This document shows, piece by piece, positions 46,896 to 56,712 of a stretch of DNA of 64,000 bases. The position numbers and the translations under genes were made by a program. The notes under the pieces are model-generated. The model was given only the letters and a program-made list of their open reading frames with translations. It was not told where the DNA came from and searched no databases. The stretch is from Segetibacter koreensis DSM 18137 (GTDB lineage Bacteria > Bacteroidota > Bacteroidia > Chitinophagales > Chitinophagaceae): assembly GCF_000374045.1 (NCBI RefSeq), contig NZ_KB893315.1, forward strand, positions 332,843 through 396,842. The letters run 5' to 3'. Position 1 is the stretch's first letter; every line of letters starts with the position of its first letter.

Positions 46896-47614
46896 TTATT
46901 TTATCTCTAAAATTTAATTCTATATCTAATACAAATGGTGCACAGTTATTTTTCGTAAGTTGTTGCAATACCATTGCTAAGACAGGATGCAGGCTAAGCC
47001 ATGTCATAACCAATACAATTTGCGCCTTCCGCAATCATTTTTTTCCAAAAAGCCAAAAACTCGTTCTACATAAATATGCTCCCTTAGGACGTTCGCATGC
47101 TGACTGACTTACTAATTGATATTAATCACATGGAACATTAAATTGTTTATAGCACTTCCAAACTTATTTGAAATACAATTGCCACGGTAACACTTTATAA
47201 AACATTACTTGTACAATATTGACCTTATTTGGAAGTTGTTGAAGCAGGCCAACGATAATAGTATTAGCAACAACAGAAATATGAGGTGTCGTCCCATCTA
47301 GAATAGTTTTAAAATAATGATTGCCAAAGTAGGTGTTTGATTAACGATCTGTTTTTACATAAGAAATATGGAGGCGCGGAAGTTGGCACTGTTGAAAGGA
47401 TTTTCCAACTAATCATCCTATTGGCACAGCTGCTATTATTAAAAGTATTGCGTCAACACTTATTTTAATCGCGTCTTCAACTTCTGTTACAAATAAAAAA
47501 CGCTAGCCGTTTTATTGCCAAGGCTTGAAAAATGATTGAATAAGTAAGCTTTTAAAAGGACACCAAAATCTTAATAAAACTTGACGTAGTTTTCGAAAAA
47601 TTATAAAATCTATT
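46896..47614. other. Gene-free region with second copy of the direct repeat
   Basis: About 720 bp without a recognisable gene. It contains the short shared segment 46927-46944 and repeat copy 2 (47150-47229). The rest looks like decayed DNA. Confidence 0.5.
47150..47229 (+). repeat. Direct repeat, copy 2 (80 bp)
   Basis: Matches 42431-42510 with two substitutions (gccacgg against gcgacgg; gacctt against gacgtt). See copy 1. Confidence 0.85.
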
Positions 47615-48061
47615 ATGACACCAAATGGAACAATCACAGCAGGCGTACTGGCATTTCTATTAATTATCTCCGTGATCATATTATCAATGTGGGGCTGCCC
47701 AAAATACCGTGTTTATTCTCAAAGAATGGAAGGGGAGGCTTTATTGGCGCATGCGCAAGCTTCTAAAGAAGTTGCAGTGGCTGAAGCAAAGGCCAAGATG
47801 GAATCTGCAGCTTACAATGCACAGGCAGATACTATAAGAGCGATAGGTATAGCAAAATCTAACAAGATTATCGGAGAGTCGTTAAAAAACAACCCTCAAT
47901 ACCTTCAATGGCTTTGGATTGATAATATGGAAAAAAATCCTAATGCTGTTTTTTATGTCCCTACTGAATCAAATCTACCCATATTCAATGCAAGCAGAAT
48001 TGATGCAATGGCACGATTGAATGATCGTTTTCAAAAAGTAGATTCTTCAGACAGAAAATAA
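47615..48061 (+). CDS. Small membrane protein related to SPFH/stomatin-prohibitin C-terminal region
   Basis: This 148-residue protein has one N-terminal TM helix (about 8-30, AGVLAFLLIISVIILSMWG). An Ala/Glu/Lys-rich helical stretch follows (MEGEALLAHAQASKEVAVAEAKAKMESAAYNAQAD by segments, about 38-75). The C-terminal part (LKNNPQYLQWLWIDNMEKNPNAVFYVPTESNLPIF) resembles the tail of band-7 proteins, but the SPFH core is absent. Such short 'membrane protease subunit' relatives are frequent in Bacteroidota and may scaffold membrane protein complexes. It is monocistronic, at the edge of the mobile region. Confidence 0.75.
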   Translation: MTPNGTITAGVLAFLLIISVIILSMWGCPKYRVYSQRMEGEALLAHAQASKEVAVAEAKAKMESAAYNAQADTIRAIGIAKSNKIIGESLKNNPQYLQWLWIDNMEKNPNAVFYVPTESNLPIFNASRIDAMARLNDRFQKVDSSDRK

Positions 48062-48276
48062 AACGCAAAAATTAGAGCAGGATGCCAATTAAGACTCAAT
48101 TTCCGGCATGGCTAAATTTATTAAATAATTAAAATAAATTAAACTAGGATTATATATGCAAGAAGCTTTTCCATATGGTAAAGAGCCAATGGTACTAGCA
48201 GTAGCAGAATTTTATTTTTAATAAAAGAACAAACGAGGCGACCCTTCAAGGTTGGCTAGTTCCCGGGCATTATTGT

Positions 48277-48648
48277 TTAGAAAAAAAGTAACATTATCGC
48301 ATCTCTAAACTTTCTGTTCGTCCATTTCTCTTTTATTAGGTACTGATGGAGGCAATAAGATGCATAGATATGGTCATACCTGTCGAATAACTGTTTGGAA
48401 AACAAACTACTTATTTCGGCAAGGCTGTTGCCATAAGTATCAAAATTAATTTTGGCCTTGTGTACTAATTGGAACCAAAACGGGGTAGAATGTAGCAGGT
48501 TAATGCTTTTTTTCATCTCTTCTGGATTGTCTATAATAGACTGAGTTAGTTCCGTTGAAAATTCTATAAGGCCTGGCATCTCCTGCGGAAATAATTCAAA
48601 TAACAATTCAGCCTTTTCTAAAGGAGTTAATTTATTTAGCGGTTTCAT
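48277..48648 (-). CDS. Hypothetical protein of the DUF932/SSB gene cluster
   Basis: This 123-residue, soluble, mostly helical protein (LTPLEKAELLFELFPQEMPGLIEF; SLFSKQLFDRYDHIYASYCL) has no recognised domain. It follows the DUF932 gene by 53 bp on the same strand, which itself follows SSB, so the three form a likely operon of a conjugative or integrative element. I do not recognise the family. Confidence 0.65.
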   Translation of the reverse strand: MKPLNKLTPLEKAELLFELFPQEMPGLIEFSTELTQSIIDNPEEMKKSINLLHSTPFWFQLVHKAKINFDTYGNSLAEISSLFSKQLFDRYDHIYASYCLHQYLIKEKWTNRKFRDAIMLLFF

Positions 48649-48701
48649 AAAAAGTATTTTTAAAAAAGTGGAGAAAAGCGGTGGGAATGTTCCCCCGATT
48701 A

Positions 48702-49769
48702 TTAATTAAGAAGAAATATGTGCGAGCCTTTTTGAGAATATGCTTCCCATAAATCAAATGCTGCTTGTGTGCGCAGTTGTGCTATACCTCCAAATAAAAA
48801 TGATTTCAATTTTGCTTCATCATTTTTATAAGTCCGTACATTTTGGAAAAATCCGGCAACTGCGTTATAAGCACCAAAGACAGTTCCTGCAGTGGTAGTA
48901 GTTTGCTGAGTAGGGCTACTCATAGCATAATCATAAACATTGTCACACATGTTTTTAAAAACAGTTGAAAGTTCGTCTTCCTTTCCACTTTGAAGGTTGT
49001 TTAGTACCTCTTTATTAGGAACCATAGCAAGCTGGATTAATTTTCTAACTTCCTTATCTGTGATGCTAACCTTTGACCACTTGTTAAAAATGCCTTCTAA
49101 ATTCTCTGATAGTTTATTAGCTAAGCCCATTACTATATGAGCCTGTTCCAGCCTTTCTTTTGCATTTACTGTATGCCTGATTTTAATACTATTAGAATGA
49201 TTGCTAAGGGCTGCATTTAAAGTATTGTTACAAACAATGCGGATGGGAGTAAAGGCAGCTGTTATGCTTCCATATCCATCATGTGATGTTGTTAAAAATA
49301 AATATCGCTCTATCAAATCTTCATTGCCAACCTTAATATAATTGGGAAGTTTAGCTGTGATAAAAATACGCTCTCCTTTGCCTAATGCTCCCGCAGTTTC
49401 ATACATAATCCCTTCTCCACGTATAATAGCATCAAAGAAAGTGAAAGCATCTTTATTTTGTACTACTTCATACTCTTTACCTACCACACCTAAAGCCTGT
49501 TCTGTATCTGTTCTTACTGTTGCAAAAAAGTTTGGTACTTCTATTTCCGGTATTCTTATACAGATGTCATCATCAGGTATCATGTTGTCATTTCCATAGG
49601 TAAATATGGGTCTTTTTTCTACTGTATAATCTAAACCCGCATGTTGAATTGCTTCGGCACTTGTAGGATACCCTTCTACTATTTGTCCCAGTCCATGCCA
49701 CGCTTTTTCCTTCACTGAAAAAAAACTATGTTTTCCTGTTCGTTCGTTAAAATTGATGTTATGTGCCAT
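48702..49769 (-). CDS. DUF932 domain protein (phage/plasmid-like, TIGR03299)
   Basis: This 355-residue protein belongs to the DUF932 family found on plasmids, conjugative elements and phages. It has the N-terminal MAHNINFNERTGKHSFFSVKEKAWHGLGQIV (by segments) and central YLFLTTSHDGYGSITAAFTPIRIVCNNTL (by segments). The C-terminal part carries VFGAYNAVAGFFQN. The function is unknown; association with SSB and replication genes is typical. The ATG at 49767-49769 is the family start. Its presence marks the 48-64 kb region as mobile DNA. Confidence 0.88.
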   Translation of the reverse strand: MAHNINFNERTGKHSFFSVKEKAWHGLGQIVEGYPTSAEAIQHAGLDYTVEKRPIFTYGNDNMIPDDDICIRIPEIEVPNFFATVRTDTEQALGVVGKEYEVVQNKDAFTFFDAIIRGEGIMYETAGALGKGERIFITAKLPNYIKVGNEDLIERYLFLTTSHDGYGSITAAFTPIRIVCNNTLNAALSNHSNSIKIRHTVNAKERLEQAHIVMGLANKLSENLEGIFNKWSKVSITDKEVRKLIQLAMVPNKEVLNNLQSGKEDELSTVFKNMCDNVYDYAMSSPTQQTTTTAGTVFGAYNAVAGFFQNVRTYKNDEAKLKSFLFGGIAQLRTQAAFDLWEAYSQKGSHIFLLN

Positions 49770-49835
49770 AATTGGTTACCCAGCTTATTTATATTCCGCA
49801 GGCGGTACTTCTGCGGTTTTGTTTAATTGATTGGT

Positions 49836-50243
49836 TTAAAAAGGTAAATCGTCTGCAGGTTCTGTTATCCTGCTTGCTGCTAATGAATTTCTTACCTCAT
49901 TATAAGTTGGAACAGATGTTTCGCTTGCTGACTTTCCAAAACCATGAATTTTGATACTGTTCACATGAAACGTGAGTGTAGCTCTTGCTTCACCTTGTAA
50001 ATCGACGTAAGCATTTACCCCGATACGTCCGGAAAGTTCTACCAGTGTTCCCTTTGTCAGCCGTTGTGCTATTTTGCTTGTTAGCCAATAACTGCAATTA
50101 ATAAACGTGGTTTTCCTTTTCCCTTCTAAACTATTCTTAGGCTTATAATAGTCATTAATGGCAACAGTGAAATTGATAACCTGCCTTTCATCTTTTAGTT
50201 GATTAACAACAGCGTCTTTTGTGATTCGTCCTGTGATTTCCAT
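49836..50243 (-). CDS. ssb: Single-stranded DNA-binding protein (element-encoded SSB)
   Basis: This 135-residue OB-fold protein has an SSB core (EITGRITKDAVVNQLKDERQVINFTVAINDYYK by segments; FINCSYWLTSKIAQRLTKGTLVELSGRIG) and the acidic C-terminal tip DDLPF that recruits partner proteins. It is shorter and more divergent than a chromosomal SSB. It heads the DUF932 operon, the standard arrangement on Bacteroidota conjugative elements, where it protects single-stranded DNA during transfer or replication. Confidence 0.9.
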   Translation of the reverse strand: MEITGRITKDAVVNQLKDERQVINFTVAINDYYKPKNSLEGKRKTTFINCSYWLTSKIAQRLTKGTLVELSGRIGVNAYVDLQGEARATLTFHVNSIKIHGFGKSASETSVPTYNEVRNSLAASRITEPADDLPF

Positions 50244-50703
50244 GACTGTAATTTTTAAATGGTGATTGAATAAATTGTATGTAGTAGGAACTCGGCATAT
50301 ACCTCGTTCGTTCTAATCGTAGCTACCCGGCCCTAAAAACAGGATTTCAGAAAGCAAGGTTTTTTCAAAAAAAATACTACCGCCTGCAATTGAAAAAATG
50401 GGCGTTCAGGCGGTGGAGATTATTTTTGAAAAACCAGTGGCAAGCCGTAGGCACGAAGGCGTAGACCTTGCTTTCAGAAATGCTGTTAGGAACTTTGCGA
50501 AGGATTGATATGAATGAGTGCTTTTATTCTCCTAATACCGTGAGCAAACTATCAAGAAAATTGTTGAGTACGTTTCAGTTTAAGAGTGTTTTACGTTCTG
50601 GATATTGCAATTCCTACTGTCAAAAAAATATATGTTTAAACTTTGACATGGCTTTAAAAGAAATTCTTATATTTCGGTTTTGAAACTAATCTTATAACGA
50701 TAG
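50244..50703. other. Intergenic region with a long palindrome
   Basis: This 460-bp region lies between the divergent SSB and MmeI-like genes. It contains the 138-bp imperfect palindrome at 50344-50481; the remainder shows no gene. It must also carry both promoters. Confidence 0.5.
50344..50481. repeat. 138-bp imperfect palindrome / cruciform-capable element
   Basis: Three nested arm pairs are visible. ATTTCAGAAAGCAAGGT (50344-50360) pairs with ACCTTGCTTTCAGAAAT (50465-50481, one mismatch). The T/A-rich segment 50361-50376 pairs with 50421-50433. CCGCCTG (50380-50386) pairs with CAGGCGG (50407-50413). The position between the element's SSB operon and the defence genes would suit a transfer or replication origin, a recombination site or a structured leader RNA. 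None is proven. Confidence 0.7.
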
Positions 50704-53558
50704 ATGCCTTTAAGCTGGAACGAGATCAAAAGCAGAGCTTTATTATTTACACAAGAATGGAAAGACGAAGTAAGCGAAGATGCCGAAGCCAAATCCTTTT
50801 GGGATGATTTCTTCAACGTCTTCGGAATAAGCCGGAGAAGAGTTGCATCTTTTGAACAACAAGTAAAGAAGATTGACGACAAACAAGGCTACATCGACCT
50901 CCTATGGAAAGGCGTTATCCTCATAGAACACAAGAGCCGGGGAAAAGATCTGGAAAAAGCCTACAAACAAGCCAAAGACTACTTCCCTGGATTGACCGAA
51001 AAAGAACTTCCGAGATATATACTGGTAAGCGATTTCGAACGGTTCAAATTATACGACCTCGAAGATGGACAGCAATACGATTTCAAGCTGGCGCAACTGG
51101 TAGACCATGTGCACCTTTTTGGCTTTATCGTAGGTTACCAAAAACGCACCTATAAAGAGCAGTACCCGGTAAATATAGAAGCTGCAGAACTAATGGGCCG
51201 GCTGCACGACAAACTAAAAGAAATCGGTTACGAAGGTCATGCGCTCGAGCTATACCTCGTTCGCCTCGTGTTCTTATTGTTTGCCGACGATACCAACATT
51301 TTTGAGAAAGGTATTTTTTACGATTACCTTGATCTAACTACTGACGAAGATGGAAGCGACCTTGCCGCCCATCTTGCACAACTTTTTGAGGTACTTAACG
51401 CACCGAAAGAAAAGCGCCTTCGCAACATCAACGAAAGCCTCAATGCTTTCCCTTATGTAAATGGTAAACTGTTCGAAGAACATTTGCCCACTGCTGCTTT
51501 CGACAGCCAGATGCGAAAGATACTCATGGATTGCTGCCTGCTCGATTGGGGCAAGATATCTCCCGCCATCTTTGGCTCCCTGTTTCAAAGCGTGATGGAT
51601 GCAAAGGCACGTCGAAATTTAGGCGCACACTATACCAGCGAAAAAAATATCCTCAAGCTCATCAAGCCCCTGTTTCTCGACGAACTGTACAGCGAATACA
51701 ACAGTGTAAAAGACAGCAAGCAAAAGCTCAAAAACTTCCACGACAAAATAAGCCGTCTTCGCTTTTTAGACCCGGCCTGCGGATGCGGCAACTTCTTAAT
51801 CATTGCCTATCGTGAACTGCGTTTGCTCGAGATAGATATCATCAAACAAAGGCTAAAGCTCGAAGGCTTCAGGGAAGAAGTGCTTCGTGAAGCAAAGATG
51901 GATGTAGGCTACCTGGTACAATGCGATGTAGATAAATTTTATGGCATAGAGTACGAAGAGTTTCCGGCACAGATAGCACAGGTAGCCATGTGGCTGATCG
52001 ACCACCAGATGAACCAACTTGTAAGCAACACCTTTGGTGAGTATTATGTGCGCCTGCCCCTACGCAAAAGCGCCACTATAAAACACGGCAATGCACTCAG
52101 AACCGATTGGCAAAGTCTTATTGACCCACTGCCCTTTGAGAAAGGCCAGCCGAAGTATGATTATATATTAGGTAATCCGCCTTTTATAGGAAAGAGCTTA
52201 ATGAACACTGCACAAAAAGCAGACAGGATATCATCTTTAACGGCGTAAACGGAGCAGGTGTTTTAGATTATGTAACTGCATGGCACATCAAAGCAGCGAA
52301 GTACATGCAGGAATACAATTTTATGGACCAGGCAGAAGATACTTCGATTGAACAGCCGTCGCGTCGCACTCTTATACAAGATAACAATGGGCCGCTAACA
52401 AAAACAGCATTTGTATCAACCAATTCGATATCGCAAGGGGAACAGGTTGGATTGCTATGGAACGAATTATTCAACAAGTATAAAGTAAAAATTCATTTCG
52501 CTCATCGCACGTTTAGTTGGAGTAATGAAGCGAGAGGCAATGCAGCAGTTCACGTTGTAATAATTGGATTTTCAAACTTCGATGTACCTAACAAAGTATT
52601 TTACGAGTACGAAAATATAAAAGGCGAACCACATGCCGTTAATGCTAAAAACATCAATCCTTATTTGGTCGAAGGAAAAGATTTTGCAATAACAACACGA
52701 AAAAAATCGATTGCAAATGTTCCTGAAATGATAAAAGGCTGTCAGCCGACGGATGATGGAAATCTTATACTGAATGATGAAGAAAAGATTGCGTTTATAA
52801 CCAAAGAACCACAGGCAGAAAAATTTATTAAACCATTAAACAGTGCAAAAGAATTTTTAAATAATCAAAGGCGTTGGTGCTTTTGGCTTCAAAATGCAAA
52901 TCCTTCAGAATTAAAACAATGCCCGAATCTTATAAATAGAGTAGACGCAGTAAAACAATTCAGATTAAAAAGCACAAAAGCAGCTACAATAAAGTGGGCG
53001 CAAATGCCAACAATGTTTACTGAAATACGACAACCTAATTCTGATTATATACTAATCCCGAGGCACTCTTCTGAAAATAGACAGTACATTCCTTTTGGTT
53101 TCTTTTCTAAAGATTATATTGTTTCTGATAGCTGCAACTCTATTCCTAATGCAACCAAATATCATTTCGGTGTATTGAATTCCTTGATGCATAACATCTG
53201 GATTAAGTATGTGTGTGGTAGAATAAAAAGTGACTATCGTTATTCAAACGATATTGTCTATAACAATTTCCCCTGGCCAGAAAATCCAAATGAAAAACAG
53301 GTACAAGCCATAGAAGCCGCCGCACAAAATGTATTAGATGCACGGGCACAATTTCCCCATGCAAGTCTTGCAGACCTATACGACCCCAACACAATGCCAC
53401 CCGTATTAGTAAAAGCCCACCAGGCATTAGACAAAGCCGTAGATCTCTGCTACCGCCCCCAACCCTTCATCAACGAAACCAAGCGAATAGAGTTTTTGTT
53501 TGAGCTGTATGATAAGTATACGTATGGGATGTTTGAGAAAGTAAAAAGTAAAAAGTAA
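50704..53558 (+). pseudogene. MmeI-like type IIL restriction-modification enzyme, single frameshift
   Basis: The two halves together give about 951 codons, close to MmeI (919 residues). The N-terminal nuclease has Asp65...Glu75-x-Lys77 (YIDLLW, LIEHKSRGKD), the same spacing as in MmeI. A helical linker follows, then an N6-adenine methyltransferase with motif I FLDPACGCGNF and motif IV NPPF. The target-recognition domain and C-terminal region lie in the second frame (GVNGAGVLDYVTAWHIK; YNNFPWPENP). The frame breaks at about 52214-52226. Adding one A to the five-A run 52214-52218 restores QKSRQDIIFNGV. This is either a real inactivating or phase-variable indel or a sequencing error. In an intact form it would cut at a distance and methylate one strand. 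Confidence 0.85.
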
Positions 53559-53578
53559 AAAGGCAAAAATTTAAAATA

Positions 53579-54499
53579 ATGTCTGAAAAAGCACCTAAAG
53601 AATTATCAAAATCGAAAGCTGTTGCGGCTAAAACAATTTATGAAGCGTTCAAGATACTGAAAGCTGAAGGCGGTGAATTGCCCGGGAAAACGGTAATTGA
53701 TAAAGTAAGGGAAAACTTAACTTTTTCTGATTGGGAAAAAGAAGTTTATGAAAAAACAGGGTATGTAAGATGGGAGTCAATTATGCATTTTTATACTGTT
53801 GATTGCATGAAGGCTGGATATTTACGAAAATCAAAAGGCACATGGTATCTAACTCCAGAAGGTGAAGATGCAATTAAAAAAGGTGCTATAGGATTATTAG
53901 AATCTGCAAGTACGGCATATCGAAAATGGGCAGCAGAAAATAAAACAAAAACGAAGTCACCAACCGATGAACCATCAGAGTTGGAAGACAATATTGAACA
54001 AACACAAAAAGCAAACCTTGACCAATTAGAAGAGCAAGCAGTCGCAGGAATCAGGCAGTTTTTAATAAGTAAAGGACCTTATGAGTTTCAGGATTTTGTT
54101 GCAGCGCTATTACGTGCAATGGGATACTATACTCCATTCATTTCTCCAAAAGGGCGAGATGGAGGGATCGATATAATTGCTTATCAAGATCCTCTAGGTG
54201 TTCAAACGCCCCGAATTAAGGTACAAGTAAAACATTACCCGGATAACCCGGTTCCACCAGATGCTATAAGAAGTCTAAAAGGTCTAATAAATAACGCTGA
54301 CGAGGCAGGTTTATTTGTAACAAGTGGAAGGTTTAGCAACGAAGCAGAACGATTTGCAAGGGAAGCAAATGTTCACATAAAACTAATAAATGGCGAAGAA
54401 CTTATAACGCTTTGGCAGAAATTCTATGATAAGTTAAGTGACGAAGACAAGAACCTATTGCCTCTACAACCAATATATTTTCTGGGTTCAAACGATTAA
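53579..54499 (+). CDS. Mrr-type restriction endonuclease
   Basis: This 306-residue protein has an N-terminal Mrr winged-helix domain (about 15-115; TVIDKVRENLTFSDWEKEVYE, MKAGYLRKSKGTWYLTPEG). A charged linker follows (about 120-155), then a PD-(D/E)xK Mrr catalytic domain (about 165-300). Catalytic residues are Asp198 (GGIDII) and Gln216-Val-Lys218 (KVQVKHY). Mrr enzymes cut foreign, often methylated, DNA. It starts 20 bp after the MmeI-like gene and is followed after 79 bp by an OLD-like ATPase gene on the same strand, forming a compact defence cluster. Target modification is unknown. Confidence 0.9.
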   Translation: MSEKAPKELSKSKAVAAKTIYEAFKILKAEGGELPGKTVIDKVRENLTFSDWEKEVYEKTGYVRWESIMHFYTVDCMKAGYLRKSKGTWYLTPEGEDAIKKGAIGLLESASTAYRKWAAENKTKTKSPTDEPSELEDNIEQTQKANLDQLEEQAVAGIRQFLISKGPYEFQDFVAALLRAMGYYTPFISPKGRDGGIDIIAYQDPLGVQTPRIKVQVKHYPDNPVPPDAIRSLKGLINNADEAGLFVTSGRFSNEAERFAREANVHIKLINGEELITLWQKFYDKLSDEDKNLLPLQPIYFLGSND

Positions 54500-54578
54500 T
54501 AATGCAGCCATTATTAGAAGCCCGCATACGCTCTAGTATAATAAAAAAGAAATTATAGTTGCTTTAAAACAGGTATTT

Positions 54579-56387
54579 ATGAAATTTACTTATTTCAAGT
54601 TTGAAAATTTTAAGGGGGTTGAAAGCCAAACATTAGACTTATCAAAAAACCCGGATTCAAAGGTCTTTACTTTGGTTGGATTGAATGAAAGTGGAAAAAC
54701 TACAATACTAGAAGCTATAAATTATTTTGCTTATAAGCGTGAAACACTAAATGCGTTAAAACTAGAAAGTTATGAAGTTGAAGATATTCACAACCTAATT
54801 CCAATTAATAAAAGGGATAATTTTAATGGAGCGATAACGATCGAAGCTGGAATCGAGCTTGATGATAAAGATATTGATGAGATAAGAAAAGCTTTTTTGC
54901 AAAAGGGTATTTCGTTGGCAGAATATTCTAAAAAAATTATATATACACAAAAATATTTTTTTAGTAATTCTTTGCATCAGAAAGAGAAAGACAAAAGAAA
55001 TTGGGTTTATGATTTTAAAGGGAAAACCGGTAGAAGCAGAATAGCAAAACCGTTAGAAAATGTAAATGCGCTAACAGCACATGAAATTATTATCAAAAGA
55101 ATGCCAAGCATTTTATATTTCCCAAATTTTCTTTTTGAATTTCCGGAAAAAATCTATTTAAGCACAACTATTACCGACCCAAAACATCTTTACTTTCAGA
55201 CGATAATTCAGGATGTTCTAGATTCTCTAAATAACGAAACAAACATCCCAGAACATTTAATAGCAAGAATCGAATCAAATGATGAAAAAGAAAAAAGGAA
55301 TCTAAATAGTCTGTTGGGTAAAATGCAAAGGCAGTTAACTGAAGTAATATTTAGTAAATGGAACCAAATTTTTAAAAAGCAATTATCTAAAATTGAAGTT
55401 ATTCTATATACGGGATCAGATGATAAAGGAACATTCTTAGAATTTAACATAAAGGACGATGTTGATACCTATCGAATTATAGAAAGATCCTTGGGTTTTA
55501 GATGGTTTTTTGTTTATATATTATTAACTCAATTTAGAAGCTACAGAAAATCATATGACAATGTCTTTTTCTTATTTGATGAACCAGCATCTAATTTGCA
55601 CCCCTCTGCACAGCAAGAACTATTAAAAAGTTTTGAGAGACTTCCTAAAGTTTTGTATACTACTCATAGTCATTATTTAATAAATCCCAAGTGGCTAGAA
55701 AATACATTCGTTATAAAAAATGAGGCTATAGATTATGACAAGGAAGAAAACTTCAAATCCAAAAATACAGATATCCGAATTTCTAAATATCGAGAATTTG
55801 CTGTTAACCATCCAAATCAAACGAGTTATTTTCAGCCCATTTTGGAAGTCCTTGACTACCGTCCGACAAATCTTGAATTAGTTGGGAAAGTTGTTATCAG
55901 CGAGGGTAAAAATGACTTTTATACCTTTAATTATATTCAAGAAGTCATTCTCGAAAAAAGAGACGTTTTGAAATTTATTCCAGGTACAAGTTCAACTAAC
56001 CTAGGTACACTTATAAGCCTTTATCTTGGCTGGGGAACCCCTTTTGTTGTATTGTTGGACGCTGACAAGGCTGGGAATGAGCAAAAACAACGGTATGAAG
56101 AAGAGTACGGACTTTCTGTCTTGGATAATCTTAGTAGTTATAAAGATATTGATAGTACTTGGGACAATATTGAGACGGAAAAGCTCTTCTCAAAAGATGA
56201 ACTATTACAAATTCAAGCTAAAAGTTATCCTCTTGAAAAAAAATATAACAAAAAGCTTTTCAATAGAAGTATTCAAGAACTGTACGTAAAGAATGAAAAA
56301 TGTCAATTGTCAGTAGAAACAATAGATAAGTTTGAAAAAGTGATAGCCTTTTTGCAAAAAAAGATTGATGTGAAAAAGGCAGGTTGA
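54579..56387 (+). CDS. OLD-like AAA ATPase with C-terminal TOPRIM nuclease domain
   Basis: This 602-residue protein has an SMC/ABC-like ATPase with Walker A GLNESGKTT (34-42) and Walker B FLFDEPASNLHP (Asp334-Glu335). The H-loop is in TTHSHYL, and a long helical insertion lies at about 90-310. A TOPRIM domain follows (about 435-560) with Glu442 (ISEGKND) and Asp494-x-Asp496 (LLDADKAG). This is the architecture of OLD-family nucleases such as phage P2 Old and GajA of the Gabija system, which degrade DNA during phage infection. No GajB-type UvrD helicase is adjacent; the partner upstream is an Mrr nuclease instead. It is therefore a stand-alone OLD or part of an undescribed Mrr-OLD pair. Confidence 0.85.
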   Translation: MKFTYFKFENFKGVESQTLDLSKNPDSKVFTLVGLNESGKTTILEAINYFAYKRETLNALKLESYEVEDIHNLIPINKRDNFNGAITIEAGIELDDKDIDEIRKAFLQKGISLAEYSKKIIYTQKYFFSNSLHQKEKDKRNWVYDFKGKTGRSRIAKPLENVNALTAHEIIIKRMPSILYFPNFLFEFPEKIYLSTTITDPKHLYFQTIIQDVLDSLNNETNIPEHLIARIESNDEKEKRNLNSLLGKMQRQLTEVIFSKWNQIFKKQLSKIEVILYTGSDDKGTFLEFNIKDDVDTYRIIERSLGFRWFFVYILLTQFRSYRKSYDNVFFLFDEPASNLHPSAQQELLKSFERLPKVLYTTHSHYLINPKWLENTFVIKNEAIDYDKEENFKSKNTDIRISKYREFAVNHPNQTSYFQPILEVLDYRPTNLELVGKVVISEGKNDFYTFNYIQEVILEKRDVLKFIPGTSSTNLGTLISLYLGWGTPFVVLLDADKAGNEQKQRYEEEYGLSVLDNLSSYKDIDSTWDNIETEKLFSKDELLQIQAKSYPLEKKYNKKLFNRSIQELYVKNEKCQLSVETIDKFEKVIAFLQKKIDVKKAG

Positions 56388-56712
56388 CAAGCAATGAATT
56401 CTACAGGACGGGCATAAATAGGATCTACCCTAGATTGCTCAAAGTTTTAAATGCTTATTAGTGGCACTCTTTGTCACATGATTATTTGCGGAATAAGCGC
56501 TAATGGAAATTCTTGCTTAATTCAAAAATCCCGTTACTAGACATAGTTGCTAAATCGTATTGTATTGCAAGGGAGTGACGATGCTAGATTGAAAATCTAC
56601 CACTCGTACTTTCAAATTCTATAAGCAAAGGGTATATTGCTTATAGATTTGTTGGATTAATATGTTCAATTAATAAAAGGCAAACAACGATTAAATATAA
56701 AAAAACGTAGCC
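56388..56712. other. Intergenic region, no gene seen
   Basis: This is a 325-bp spacer between the OLD-like gene and the VOC gene, on the same strand. Nothing recognisable was found beyond AT-rich DNA. Confidence 0.35.

Noticed and set aside
54579-56387. Calling this gene gajA (Gabija)
   Set aside because: No GajB-type helicase gene follows; the next gene is a VOC protein. Only the OLD-like architecture is supported.
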